A stretch of 64,000 bases of DNA from Ceratotherium simum simum (GCF_000283155.1 NW_004454166.1:10219170-10283169); one strand, 5' to 3'. Shown: positions 34,230 to 45,159, counted from the stretch's first letter. Notes: a model not told the origin generated them from the letters alone. Program-made: numbers and translations.

Positions 34230-36930
34230 ACCACTCATTGTTTAATAAAGTGGGAGAATGTAACTTCTTTTTTTCTTTAAAATTTTAAAGATTAATTTAA
34301 AAACCAAAGTAAAACCTGCATATGGCAAACAGAAAAATCATTTAACCACATATGAGTCTAAAACGAAGAGTAAAAATCAGTCTTGTCTGTTTTCCCCATC
34401 CTCCAATTTCATTTTTCTGAAATTAAAGTTTCTGCTTTTAGTTTTTTGGTGGCTACAATTGAAATTCTAAATAACAGAACTTTATGTTTTTGATAAATCA
34501 ACATTTGAGAGTACATTTTGACATCCTCTTATGGAAGTTTAAGGCATTCAGTCATTTTAAGTATTGTCCATCTTCCTTCCTCTTCTCTACCTCCTAAGCT
34601 TTTAGGGATTGTATGATTTCAGTAATTCTAATAGTTAACTGTATGCCTTTACAAATTTTCCCTTCTCTATTTGGTGACTTATATTTACACATTACCTATG
34701 GAATTCCCAGTACATAGTATACTTACATTAATTTCTACATAATTTCCTCTCCTGATTTTTGTTGTATTTAGTTTTGTTTTTTTTTTTTTGTGAGGAAGAT
34801 CAGTCCTGTGCTAACATCTGCCAATCCTCCTCTTTTTTTCACTGAGGAAGACTGGCGCTGGGCTAACATCCGTGCCCATCTTCCTCCACCTTATATGGGA
34901 CGCCGCCACAGGATGGCTTGCCAAGCAGTGCGTCGGTGAGTGCCCGGGATCCAAACCGGTGAACCCCGGGCCACCGCAGTGGGGCACGTGTACTTAACCA
35001 CTTGCGCCACTGGGCTGGCCCCTATTGTATTTAGTTTTATGTTGCCAAGTTTTAAAATAGTTACATTCTGTTCCATTACTAAAATTGTCTTTAGCAGTGC
35101 TGTATCCACAAGTTAATGCTAAATATCAACCAAAGAATAATAGTATTTACAGAACCCAACTCAGTGAGGTGACTGGATCCAAAGAGAAGGAAAGATCATC
35201 TTAAGTTACAAGAGATCCTGAGCCACAGGGGCCAGACGTTTCTCTCTTGATTTCTTTGGAGCTGTCTTTCCTTCTGAGTCACACTCAGCTGTTGTTTTTC
35301 TTCATATATTTATCTTATCTTGTTTTTCTTCTTATTTTACATTTTGTTTTACTGGAGCCCCTCATCAGGACTTTTTTTCATATGGAGTATAAGGGGGTAT
35401 CATTTAAATATCTCTGTATGTCTGAAAATGTCTTTATTTTGACTTCACTTTTGATTGATAGTTTGGCTGGGTATAGATTTGCAACTTCAAACACTTCCCT
35501 CAGAACCTTAAGGAATTGCTGTTGAGAAGTATGCCATCATTCTGATCTTGTTACTTTGTAGGTAACCTCTCTGTGATAACTTTTAGGATTTTATCTTTGC
35601 CCTAGGAGTTCTGAAGTTTCACCAAAATTTGTTCAGATGTGTATGTTCTTATTCACTTTGTTTTTAACTTGGTAAGTCTTTTCATTATAAAGAATCATCT
35701 CTTTATTTACCTCTGAGATTTCCACCCACCATTATTTCTTTGATTATTTTCTTGTCTCTATTGTCTCTAATTTTTGCTTCTAGGACTCAGATATATGTTG
35801 ACTTCCTGGCTCTATCCTCCACAATCTCATAGTTTCTCTCTCTTTTCATTTTTGTTCTTTTTAATGGGAAATTTTCTCTATCTATCCAGTCTTCAACCTT
35901 TTCCATTGTAATTATCTCTTCCATACACTGATTTAAAAAAAAATTTTATAATCATATTTTTAATTTTCAGGAATTTTTTTTTTGCACTCTGATTGCTCTT
36001 ATTTCATAACAGTAATTATGATATATTTATTCATTTATTTTGATGTATATTCAACATTCACTCAAATATCTCTAAAGACACATATTAGAAAGTTTAAAAA
36101 TTATTTTCACTTTCCTTAATCATTTCTATTTCTTTTGATGTCATATTGGGTTCATCTTTTTAATGCAAATTGATTTTCTCAGATGTCTGTGATCCTGGTT
36201 TGATTCCTCCTGGTAGCTTATATGGGGATTTCTCTGCAGTTTTTAAAAGTCTGTTTGCCTCAATAGGCTTCTTCCTTGATTGGGAGGTCTTACTTAGGGC
36301 TCCTGTAAAGGTGAGCGGTGGGTAGATTTTCCCATAATGTCTATGAACAAGGGAGAGTCATGTAGGTTGGGGACCCTCTTGATGTCACCAAAGAAATAGA
36401 ACTTTACTCCGGGGTTAGAGCACTTTGGTTTATATTACGCCCAGATGGAGCTAACTCCTCGTATACTTCCCCTCCCTGCCTGGTCTAATGTGGAAGTCTA
36501 CAGTCATTTATCCCAATTCTTTCAGGCTCTATTTCCTATACTGACTCCCTTTCCAGTCACATCCCCATTACTCCTAGAGGGAAGTTGTCATGCTTTATCC
36601 TGGAGGTATAAAATGCACCTGCCAGTCTTATAAGCTCTGTAAGCCTGGGGACAGAGCAAAAGTCTGATCGACACCACAATTCTTATTATAGTTTTGTGGT
36701 TTATTACCCTGAAGATGAACCATCTGTCCACTCAGGCTCTGTCACACCCTTGGGAAGGACAATTTTGATTGTTGGTCTTTTGGCCTGTGGTTTTCCCAAC
36801 TCTCATTCTTTCTTGATCTTATCCTAGCAGCTCTGTTTTGTTCAGGATTTCCTCAATGTTTCTGGTGACAGCTGGCTCCCTTTCTTGTATTTGTTTTGCT
36901 CAAGAAAAAAATTTTTTTTCTATCATATCA
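34230..36930 (-). repeat. Old LINE (L1ME/HAL1 type), antisense
   Basis: T-rich antisense LINE. The clearest part is 35,400-35,900: GTCTGAAAATGTCTTTATTT, GATAGTTTGGCTGGGTATAG, GCTGTTGAGAAGTATGCCAT, CTGAAGTTTCACCAAAATTT and ATGGGAAATTTTCTCTATCT, which I recognise as the 5'/ORF1-side antisense sequence of L1ME/HAL1-like elements. Flanking portions (34,230-35,200 and 36,170-36,930) are assigned by continuity and are less sure. No intact frame. Interrupted by an ERE. Confidence 0.6.
34762..35038 (-). mobile_element. ERE SINE with 14-bp target-site duplication
   Basis: Reverse ERE, body 34776-35024, with a long T-run (antisense poly-A), GTGAGGAAGATCAGTCC, AACATCCGTGCCCATCTTCC, GGGATCCAAACCGG across the antisense B-box, and ACTTAACCACTTGCGCCACT at the head. 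Perfect direct repeats TTGTATTTAGTTTT occupy 34762-34775 and 35025-35038. The long T-run and exact duplication suggest a comparatively young insertion. Confidence 0.95.
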
Positions 36931-37399
36931 ATATATCAATACGAACTCAATAAATGGGGAGGTGATGCATGTTCTTAGTCTACAAACTAGAAAGAAAGGC
37001 AGAATAGAATTTCTGAGGAAGTGTGTGTAGGGGTGATGGGGTGCCCGATGAGCTTAAAAATGTCTGTTTCATTTAAATTACCTTTTTCCTTTGGCCAAAC
37101 ACATAACTTCTTCATTTCTCTGTAGAACTGCCCTCCTTCGCCATCTACCTCAAAAGCCCAGATGCCTTTGCATTCTCTCTCGGAAGCTTCCTTTGACTTC
37201 TCCAGCTCACCCAGAGTCTTTGTTTCTGGAACTCCAGAAGCACAAGTCAAGGCTAGAGAGGTGAATGCATAAGACATTTGTGTAGCTTTTATCTGTTTAT
37301 TTCTACCCCTCAACTGATGGTAAGAATCCTTCAGGACTGGACCAAGCATCTTTGTTCTTGTGTGTTTATATTAGAGTGTCTGTGCACTGGGGGTGGGTG

Positions 37400-37499
37400 N
37401 NNNNNNNNNNNNNNNNNNNNNNNNNNNNNNNNNNNNNNNNNNNNNNNNNNNNNNNNNNNNNNNNNNNNNNNNNNNNNNNNNNNNNNNNNNNNNNNNNNN
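37400..37499. other. Assembly gap, exactly 100 N
   Basis: Exactly 100 Ns, the conventional size for a gap of unknown length. The flanks are G-rich: GGGGGTGGGTG on the left and GGTGAGGGTGGGGTGGGAGG then GGGCGG on the right. Frames that cross the Ns are meaningless. Confidence 0.99.
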
Positions 37500-38480
37500 G
37501 GTGAGGGTGGGGTGGGAGGGGGCGGTTAGTGGATGAAAGGGTGTGGTTTGCTAGCCCCACAGAGCATGGTTACTGAATACTTACTAATGAATTAAAAAAA
37601 ATGAAAAGGCTTGAGTGTGCATTGTTTCTCTTCCACAACTTTAGTTAGGAATGTGCTGGAATTGTGCTACTGAAACTTTGATAAAAACAAAGTTCTTTAG
37701 TCACAATGATTTTTTTTAACATTTAAAAATGGTCCATTAGTGCCTGAGGGGTTTAGGTTTGTAATATATAATTAAGCATCTTACTCTTTTCTGTCCCCCC
37801 CGTTCCCCCACAAGTGTGATATCACATATTCATGGAAATCCAACATCTCTGTAATCTTACATTTCTTTCTTGCACAAGGAAGGTTGAAATATTAATTGCT
37901 GCATCAGCCACTTTAAGATTTAATATTTTTTCCCATTCTATGGGACGCGTACCTTCTGCATGACTTCTGTCTATTCTCACAGCTGTCTGAGAGATAAACA
38001 GCTGTAAAGTCTTTGGAGGTAATCTATAAATTATATTCAAATTCACATATCCAAATGTTCCTTTCTTTAATCTCTAAAACGACTCTACTAGAGGCTTGCT
38101 AGTGAACTTCAGTTGGAAATATGATGTTTTCCACCTACTCAGATTCCTGTAAATATATTAGTGTTAGAAAAGGAAAAATAGAACTGGTGAAATAGGCCTT
38201 CAAACCCTCTGCCAGCTGGAGAGGCTGTGTAGGTACAATAGGGCACCTTGGTTCAAATCAGCAAACCTTCACTATTGAAAGAAAACCAGAAAAATGAGAA
38301 TGAAATTATTTGGTTACTGCTAGAAGAGGCATCTTTTGTGAACTCTTCTTGGCATGCCATTGCTTTCAGACAATGAGAAAAATTCTTGATTCCAATTCTT
38401 AAAATATGCCCGAGAGAGTGTAAGGGCTAGGTCATCACATTAGCATCACAAGGCATCCTTTTCTTAAGATTTGGCTGAGT
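37500..38480. other. Single-copy sequence, no gene seen
   Basis: No repeat is recognised. A pair of palindromic ACAGCTGT E-box sequences flanks an AGATAA at 37979-38005 (see findings). A 74-codon minus-strand frame (37822-38046) has no known domain. Confidence 0.45.
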
Positions 38481-38484
38481 AGTA

Positions 38485-38775
38485 TTTCAAGTTTCACACC
38501 ATCTGGCCTATCCTACCAACCTAACCCTGTCTCTAGGATCCAATCCTGGTGGGTCAGGGTCCTCACCATGGTTAGCACATGCCGTGTTCTGCTCATTTCA
38601 CCTCCATGTCTTTCCTCCTGCCATTCCTCTGCCTGGTATGCCTTTGTTCTTTTTCATCTCTAAAGCTTTCCCATTGAACAAGTAACCTCTCCAAGCTATC
38701 CCTCAAAATCAAAGAACTAAATGATTTCTTACAGAGATCCTGCTGGATTCCTAATACTCTGTTAGCTGTGTAGGA
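38485..38775 (+). repeat. L2 LINE fragment
   Basis: TCCTACCAACCTAACCCTGT, GTGTTCTGCTCATTTCACCT, CCTGCCATTCCTCTGCCTGG, TATGCCTTTGTTC and CAAGTAACCTCTCCAAGCTA resemble the L2 3' region in sense orientation, with the extreme 3' end missing. Confidence 0.6.
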
Positions 38776-38794
38776 TATAGGGAAAGACGTATAA

Positions 38795-39270
38795 TTAACA
38801 TTTATTTAGCACCCACTATGTACCAGGCACTAGATGAGGCCATTTGTGTGGAGCATTATCTGACTCAACTCTCACATTGTACACGATTTCTAGTTTGTAG
38901 ATAAAGAAACAGACTTAGAGAGGCCGGCCTGGTGGCACAGTGGTTAAGTGCGCGCGTGCTCTGCTTTGGCGGCTTGGGGTTTGCGGGTTCGGATCCCAGG
39001 CATGCACCGATGCACCGCTTGTCAAGCCATGCTGTGGCAGTGTCCCATATAAAGCAGAAGAAGATGGGCACAGATGTTAGCCCAGGGCCAATCTTCCTCA
39101 GCAAAATGGGGAGGATTGGCATTGGATATTAGCTCAGGGCTAATCTTCCTCACAAAAAAAAAAAAAAAAAGAAACAGACTTAGAAGTTATCCACCTAGTA
39201 AGTGGAAGAACTACTATTTGAACCCATGTCTATCTGACCCCAAATTCCATGTTTTTTTCATTACACTATA
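38795..39270 (-). repeat. MIR SINE, antisense, split by an ERE
   Basis: The left arm is 38795-38919 (ACATTTATTTAGCACCCACT, ATGTACCAGGCACTAGATG, GTTTGTAGATAAAGAAACAG). The right arm is 39185-39270 (AGTTATCCACCTAGTAAGTG, TGAACCCATGTCTATCTGAC). Together they read as one reverse MIR, and the ERE lies between them with its duplicated target. Confidence 0.83.
38906..39184 (+). mobile_element. ERE SINE with target-site duplication, inside a MIR
   Basis: Sense ERE, body 38920-39170. The Pol III A-box TGGCACAGTGG is at 38933-38943 and the B-box GGTTCGGATCC at 38986-38996, the tRNA-like head. Then follow GCCATGCTGTGGCAG, two ATGTTAGCCC/ATATTAGCTC units, TAATCTTCCTCAC and an A17 tail. The target duplication is GAAACAGACTTAGA (38906-38919 and 39171-39184). 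This copy gives the best view of the family and is the main taxonomic evidence for the window. Confidence 0.96.
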
Positions 39271-39289
39271 ATTTCCATGCCAATAGGTT

Positions 39290-40110
39290 TATAATCTAGT
39301 TGGAGTGCAAGATAGAGATATGTGGAATCATAGAATATTACAATCTCAAAGTTTGGAGGGTTTTTTGATATCATATAGCTCAACCCTTTTCTGGGCACTG
39401 GATGTTCTGTATAATATCGTAAGGATGAAAAAACAGCTTCTATAAGAAAACGTTTAGTGATAGGGATTTCCTACCTGTCATGTTGGATGAAAGGACCTGG
39501 GTGAAATACCTTAAATTTGTCCCTATTGAATGCCTTATTGCCAGCATTGACTATTTTTCCAACTAGTTCAGAAAACTTTGTAACTTTGTTTGGTCATTCA
39601 ATATTATTTTATTCTCCAAGTTGTAAATTTTTCTGGGAGTGCCATAATTTTACCATCCTGCCATTGACAAAAATGTTCTTGAGATGGACCTGTGAGCATA
39701 CCGCTGGGCTCTTCTTGCTAGTTGACAACTCTGAAATGATTGGCATCCTTTAGGTGTGGTCATTCAATCCTCTAGAAATCTCATCAAGCTTATTATTGCT
39801 CTTAAATTTATGGTAAGGAGAGACTTTGTCAAATACTTTGATGAAGTGCAGGAGCATTGCAGTTATTCCATTTTCCCATTTTACCTTTGTCAAATCCCTG
39901 AACGAAAAGGAATTAAGCTAGTCTGCTGTGACTTGTTCTTGCTGAGCTCAGGTTGGCATCACGGCATCTTTTCAGTTCTTTCCAAGTCTGCATAAGCTGC
40001 CTATTTGCTAATCTGTTCTAGAATGTGTTCCAAAATGATATAGATGACTTGTGAATCCAAATTCTTGCAATTTTGAAAAATTGGGACACTTTGTGAAAGA
40101 ACATAAAATA
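39290..40110 (+). repeat. Possible CR1/L3-type LINE relic
   Basis: AATCATAGAATATTACAATC, GTGAGCATACCGCTGGGCTC, AGACTTTGTCAAATACTTTG then ATGAAGTGCAGGAGCATTGC, and CCTGAACGAAAAGGAATTAA resemble a very old mammalian LINE of the CR1/L3 group, but I cannot align it here. Frames of 78-79 codons are broken pieces without a certain domain. Confidence 0.4.
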
Positions 40111-40149
40111 ACGACCTGGTCACAAACAGTCTATAATGAAGCACCTTGT

Positions 40150-40715
40150 TTGACATAAACCATATGTACTTGTGGGAGAGCAGAAGGGCATGATGTAATC
40201 AAGAAAGTCTTCATTAAAGAGGTGGACTTTAGAGGATGGTTAGAATTAAGTCACAAAGTGAGAAGATGAAAGAGAATTCCGAATGATGGGAGTAGGATGA
40301 GCAAAGGTATGGAGGTCTAAGATATGAATGAGTTTGCTGTATTTGTGGGCCCAAAAGGCATTGATTTCACTGGAATGGTGAAAACGTGCGGGGAAATATC
40401 AAGAATGCGGTGGGACAGGCAGGGCAGGGCTTGCTTATAGGATAGTCTTGAAGGTGACAGAGAGAATGTTGGCTCTGAATATTGTGGTAGGATGAAAGAA
40501 ATTGAAGATTTTTGAGCAGAGGAGTGACCTGGCCAGAGTAGCATTGACAGAGGATGATCCTGGCTGCTGTGTGCAGGAATGCATAATACGGAAGAGCTGC
40601 TGGAATCTGGAGGCTTAATTGGAAGTGACGCTGTGATCCCAGCATGAGGATGGAAGGGTCTTGCTTGCTGTAGGGACACTGGAACCGAATAGGAAAGGAC
40701 ACATGAGCCATTTCA
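40150..40715 (+). repeat. Old dispersed repeat, 3' half (family shared with 51, 57 and 61 kb)
   Basis: AAAGAGGTGGACTTTAGAGG, AGGTATGGAGGTCTAAGATA, GAGCAGAGGAGTGACCTGGC and CCTGGCTGCTGTGTGCAGG are the signatures of a frequent eutherian repeat, probably LINE-derived. The 114- and 120-codon minus-strand frames (40317-40711) lie entirely within it and are not genes. Confidence 0.6.
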
Positions 40716-40742
40716 ATGAGAAATAGGACAGATTGAATGTGG

Positions 40743-41214
40743 GATGGTTAATTTTAAGTGTCAACTTAATTGGGCCATGGGATGCCCAAATATCTACTTA
40801 AACATTATTTCTGAATGTGTCTATGAGGGTATTTATAGAAAAGATTGGCATTTAAATCTGTGGAATTTGTTCAGGTTGCCCTCCCCAGTGTGAATGGGCA
40901 TCATGCAATCCACTGAGGGCCTGAATAGAACAAAAAGGCAGAAGCAGGGAGAATTCCCTCCCTGCCTGACTGATTGCACTGGATCATTAGTCTTCTGCCC
41001 TCGGACTAGGACTTATACCGTTGGCACTCCTGGTTCTAAGACCTTTGGACTCAGACTGGACCTTACACCATCAGCCTTCCTGTGTCGGTTCTTAGCTTGC
41101 AGATGGCGGACTGTGGGTTTCTCAGCCTCCGTAATCACACGAGCCAATTCTGCGTAATCTCTCTCTGATAGATCCTATTGGTTCTGTTTCTCCGGAGAAC
41201 ACTGACTAACACAG
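40743..41214 (+). repeat. Old mammalian interspersed repeat, family not named
   Basis: Starts ATGGTTAATTTTAAGTGTCA, continues TTGGGCCATGGGATGCCCAA, GGGCCTGAATAGAACAAAAA, AGCCTCCGTAATCACACGAG, ends TTGGTTCTGTTTCTCCGGAG then AACACTGACTAACACAG. The end resembles those of retrotransposon-derived repeats. A common and well-preserved family; I avoid a name because I am unsure of it. The 87-codon frame at 40894 is part of it. Confidence 0.7.
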
Positions 41215-41219
41215 GATGC

Positions 41220-43344
41220 TTGACTAGCTTAGTGATGGAATGATTGAATGAGAGGATATGAGGAGTGAAAAGGGGTGGTGAGTCAAACACAAGTATAACT
41301 TTTCCAGTCTTGATGCCTGGGAGGAATCTGTTGTCATAAAAAGAAATAGTGGGGTTGGGGGGGTGCAGTGTGGATCAGGGAGGGCATATATATTTAGGTT
41401 GCAAAACTGGATTAATTGTAAATGAAATCCTCTACAGAAATGTTAGTTTCAGAGGCATTCTAAATACTCCTCTACCAAAACTTACGTTTGGAGGTGAATT
41501 CATTGTAGGTATCTCTGTAAATATATATGTAGGGGCAGCAAAATAACCTCCCACCTCAGATCTTTAGAGAAAATAAGAGGCCCTGTAACTATTGAGGAAA
41601 AATACATTCACCTTCAAATTATATTGTTTTAGAGGTTAAAAGTATATAATTTCCCAAGGAACACATCGCGATTCAGCCTGCTGGGAGGCTATTGCTCAAT
41701 TACTCCCAGCAGTGGCGAAGGTGCCTACAATTCCTCCAGCTCTGCTTAAGCTGGCGGGAGCAGAGGCCTTGCCCAGGCTGCGGGCTGACAGGGCGAATTC
41801 GGGCCTGACGGGGCACATGGTCCTGCCCCTTGGGCTGTGGCCCCTCTGCTCCATGTGGCAGGAGCCTGCCTAATCGCAGGTTGTCTGCACAGGTGGCCCT
41901 GGCCTCTGCTCTCCACGCTTGTTAGTTAATTTGTCTGGCTGGCGTGTCTCTGAGCGCATTTGTGTTCCAGGCTCCATCCCCTGGGTGTGACCAAGTGGAA
42001 AAATTCCTGTAGTTTCTTGTCTCCACGGAAAGAGGCCAAGTCTGAGCTTCGCCGATTGGAGGGGCCAGGGTGACTGCGGGAGCTGACCCTGCCCTTGCAG
42101 TTGTAGACTCTGTCACCTCCTTGCTGCAAAGGCCTTGCTGAGCGGGATGAGCTGCTAAGAGCTCAGCAGGCTGAGGGCCTGATGCCTGAGGATGCATCTT
42201 ATTAGAGATATGGGTATTTGTTATGGGGCGTTGTGAAGGGCTATGGCCACCTTGCATTTTAGTTACTTTAATAATTTAGCATCTGATGTCATCAGTGGTT
42301 TCCCATGTGGCACAAGGGGTCATCAGATGTTTATAAACCAGCATGCATAGATCATTTATATAAATAATTTGCTTATCTGTATTTTTTACATGTGCACAGT
42401 GTCTTGATGTTCTGGTAGTTTTGAAAAACATAATTGTCAAAACTCGCTTAATTATTTTACGTCTGTCTTTCTTCCCACTGCCCTTCTGTCTTTGTCAACT
42501 CGAATGTCACTTGGCGTGAGCAGAAACAGTGCTTGACCCTGGGCACGGGGTGGAGAGGAGAGTGAATTGATGGCTTCAAAAGGTAGCAGAGAGAAGAAAA
42601 GAATCCTAGCAGGAAAGTGGAGTGGGTGTGAGGGTCTGGGAAGCCCTTATTCCCTCACATCCTTCCTCTCATGCCAGCTGTTCCTCCCACTGGCCATCCT
42701 TGAAAGATGGCCCATTAAAACTCCTGAGAATGTGCAACCAAAATGAATCCACTGTAATCAATTCAAAGGTTGGTTCTGGTCTGCAGTTTGAGGCTCTGGA
42801 AAAGGATCACTGGCTCATGTTAAAGATTTATAAACAAGCCCCAATGTCAGCCAAAGGCAGAGTGTCAAGAAGGGAAATGCCAGAATCTTTGACTCATCAA
42901 AGAGTCGATTGCTTTTCTAGCTCTCTCTCTCCCTTCTTTCTCAGCGTCTCTCCTGGTAACAAGAGGATTTTGGAAATTGTTTTTTAGCAAATGCATTAGA
43001 GGGAAGGTTGAAGGGAAGTGACACATTGACAAGTGACTGAGGGAACAAACCTGGGAAAGGATGGTAAAAAAAAAAGGCTGCTGAAGATGAGGGCCTCCCC
43101 AAATCCCTTCAAGGTGTAATTGCAGGTGTGCAGCTGACCCGTGTAAAGTGGAGACTGGAAGGGCTGTAGCAGCATATCTTCTTCCTTTTGAAAACCCAAC
43201 AGATCTTAAAATAGCCCCGTCACAGAAGCAGCAGCCCCTGCATGAACGCTTCAGGGTTGGCTTTGACGGTACTGCCTGGGTGCACTCCATCTGCATTTGG
43301 TTTATGCATCTCTACCCCCCACCTTGGTGCAGTTTTCCCACAGC
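41220..43344. other. Single-copy, locally GC-rich sequence; no gene confirmed
   Basis: No interspersed repeat is recognised. The segment 41,680-42,260 is clearly richer in G+C than its surroundings. Frames of 111 codons (minus, 41922-42257), 121 codons (plus, 42622-42987) and 143 codons (minus, 42865-43296) overlap one another on opposite strands and show no known domain, so I treat them as chance frames in GC-rich DNA. Confidence 0.45.
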
Positions 43345-43396
43345 ACATCATCGTCATCATCATCATCATTGTCATCATCACCGCCATCTTCGTCAT
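43345..43396. repeat. (CAT)n microsatellite
   Basis: CATCATCGTCATCATCATCA and further imperfect units beside a reverse MIR. It produces His-rich and Ile-rich frames on the plus strand and a Met-rich frame on the minus strand, all artefacts. Confidence 0.9.
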
Positions 43397-43618
43397 AATA
43401 GCAGCTAACGTGTTGAGGTTTACTCTGTGCCAGGCATTATATTCAGGGATTGTTTTTTCCCACAAATAAGCCTGTAAGGTAATCACTATTATTATTTCCA
43501 TTCTACAGAAGGGGAAAATTGAGACTTAAGACTTAGTGCTATGTTCAAGTCGCATGTCCAGTAGATTGTGGAGTCAGGGTTCAGCTCATGAAGCCTGTCT
43601 CCAGAGCCTCTATGCTAT
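43397..43618 (-). repeat. MIR SINE, antisense
   Basis: Reverse MIR: GCAGCTAACGTGTTGAGGTT, TACTCTGTGCCAGGCATTAT, AAGCCTGTAAGGTAATCACT, CCATTCTACAGAAGGGGAAA and CGCATGTCCAGTAGATTGTG. Well preserved, with a (TGGA)n tract following at 43626-43675. Confidence 0.85.
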
Positions 43619-43625
43619 AAATGAA

Positions 43626-43675
43626 TAGATGGATGGATGAATGGATGGATAGATGAACAAATGAATAAATGACTT
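43626..43675. repeat. (TGGA)n-like tract
   Basis: AGATGGATGGATGAATGGAT followed by imperfect GATA/GAAC/AATG units. Simple repeat. Confidence 0.85.
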
Positions 43676-44111
43676 TCCAGTAGGCTCTCCAGCAGTGTTC
43701 TCTTTGCCCTGACTTCAAAATTTGCAGAGCCCAGGGGAGTGAGCTATGGCATCTCTCTAAAATCCTCATCAGTGGACATTCCCCCTTTGGGATGTGTGTC
43801 CCCCTGCTCAGATACACAGCCTGGGGCAGGTTGCTGATGCCTCTGTGTACCTAAGTGAGCGCTACACAGCCCTCTATGGTGGCCCTGGGCAGGGAACCTC
43901 TGAGAGTCCCCAGAAATTCCAGGGAAAAGAGTATCCTCACCCTATGTACCAAAGCCACCCTCAAGCCTCTTGGCAGCACCCAGATTCAGAGTGACCAGGT
44001 CAAGCACCTTTTCTTTGGATGGAGAGGGGAAGGAAAGGAGGGGGTTGCACCAAGTGCCAAGGTATGATCCCCCAAATCACCAAACTCTGCTTTTTCTCTG
44101 AAGACACCCTC
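43676..44111. other. Single-copy sequence, no gene confirmed
   Basis: Overlapping frames of 66 and 70 codons (43794-44067) run in two phases with no recognisable domain. No repeat is seen. It abuts the LTR that follows. Confidence 0.4.
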
Positions 44112-44558
44112 TGTAATGGGTTGAATTGTGTCCCCCAAAAGATATGTTCAAGTCCTAACCCTCGGTACCTGTGAATGTGAGCTTATTTGGAAATAGGGAC
44201 TTTCTTTGCATGTGTAGTTAGTTAAGTTGAGGTGATGTTGGATTAGGGTGGGCCCGACATCCAATGACTGGTGTCCATATGGGAAGAGGAGAGGACATAC
44301 ACAGGGAAGAAGGCTGTGCGCAGACGGAGGCAGAGATGCAGCTATGAGCCAAGGAATGGCAAGGATTGCAGGGAGCTGTCATAACCTAGGAAGAGACAAG
44401 GAGGGATTTCCCCTAGAGCCTTCAGAGGGATTATGGCCCTTCTGACACCTTGATTTTGGGCTTCATAATTCTTCCAGAACTATGAGAGAACGCATTCTGT
44501 TGTTCTAAGCCATTCGGTTAGTGGTAATTTGTCATGGCAGCCCTCGGAAACTCATACA
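44112..44558 (+). mobile_element. Solo LTR, MaLR (MLT1/MST type)
   Basis: A non-coding solo LTR of an ancient ERVL-MaLR endogenous retroelement. It begins TGTAATGGGTTGAATTGTGT and CCCCCAAAAGATATGTTC, continues with AACCCTCGGTACCTGTGAAT, TATTTGGAAATAGGGACTTT, GTGTCCATATGGGAAGAGGA and TTGTTCTAAGCCATTCGG, and ends TGG...GAAACTCATACA. TG at the start and CA at the end are kept. The flanks share only CCTC (44108-44111 and 44559-44562). There is no internal retroviral coding sequence. Confidence 0.85.
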
Positions 44559-44744
44559 CCTCCTTCTATTTTCTCCTCCTCTACTTGGTTTTTATCATAG
44601 GATACCACTGCTTCTGGTACTTTTACTGATGTCTATCCCACCGGCAAAGTCTTCACTGGGTCTAGGCTTTGATAATCTGGGTGAGAGATCATCTAGGAAG
44701 GAAAAAGAGAGATTGAAATTTCAAGTTGTTGCCGCAAAGACATA

Positions 44745-44815
44745 CACATCACCAAGTTACACCTTGATGCTTAGTAGGTGCTCAGAAATCTCTAGTGAAT
44801 CAAAGAATGAAAGAC
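44745..44815 (+). repeat. L2 3' end fragment
   Basis: TTGATGCTTAGTAGGTGCTC followed by AGAAATCTCTAGTGAATCAA and AGAATGAAAG matches the terminal L2 pattern in short form. Confidence 0.45.
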
Positions 44816-45000
44816 AATGAAGATTCAGCTCATGGGGCAGAGCTTTCCATCTCCCCCTTGCCCCTCACGAACTACTCTGTGGAGTGAATTTTCATGAAAT
44901 AAAAGACTGATGATTTGTTTCAGATCATCAACTTGAAAGTATAGACTCACTCCCTTTGGAGTTCAAGCCAAGAACCTATTACTCAGGGCATTAGTATTAA

Positions 45001-45140
45001 TTGCCTCCATTTATAAAGAGCCTAATGTGTGCCAGGCACCATGCTGGGTTCTTACAGGCATTGTCTCTTTTACTTATTATAGCCTAATGAGGCACCTACC
45101 TTATTAATATTTAATTGATGAAGGAACTAAGACCCGGAGG
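45001..45140 (-). repeat. MIR SINE, antisense, fragment
   Basis: TTGCCTCCATTTATAAAGAG, CCTAATGTGTGCCAGGCACC, ATGCTGGGTTCTTACAGGCA and ATTGATGAAGGAACTAAGAC: the tail-side half of a reverse MIR. Confidence 0.72.
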
Positions 45141-45159
45141 TAATTAATTATATATTAAT

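Noticed and set aside
37278..37560. Frames of Gly/Xaa and Pro/His around 37.4 kb
   Set aside because: They run through the 100-N assembly gap and reflect G-rich flanks only.
42865..43296. A 143-codon minus-strand frame outside recognised repeats
   Set aside because: No domain is recognisable, and it overlaps a 121-codon frame on the other strand and a 67-codon frame in another phase, as expected of chance frames.
16176..43396. CRISPR-like or other regularly spaced repeat arrays
   Set aside because: The repeats present are microsatellites and dispersed transposons; none has the spacing or repeat-spacer form of an array, and the DNA is mammalian.
43148..43501. His-rich, Ile-rich and Met-rich frames around 43.35 kb, as metal-binding or membrane peptides
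   Set aside because: They are three readings of the same CAT microsatellite.
44112..44558. LTR as a sign of a nearby intact endogenous retrovirus
   Set aside because: It is a solo LTR of an ancient MaLR family; no internal retroviral sequence is found on either side.
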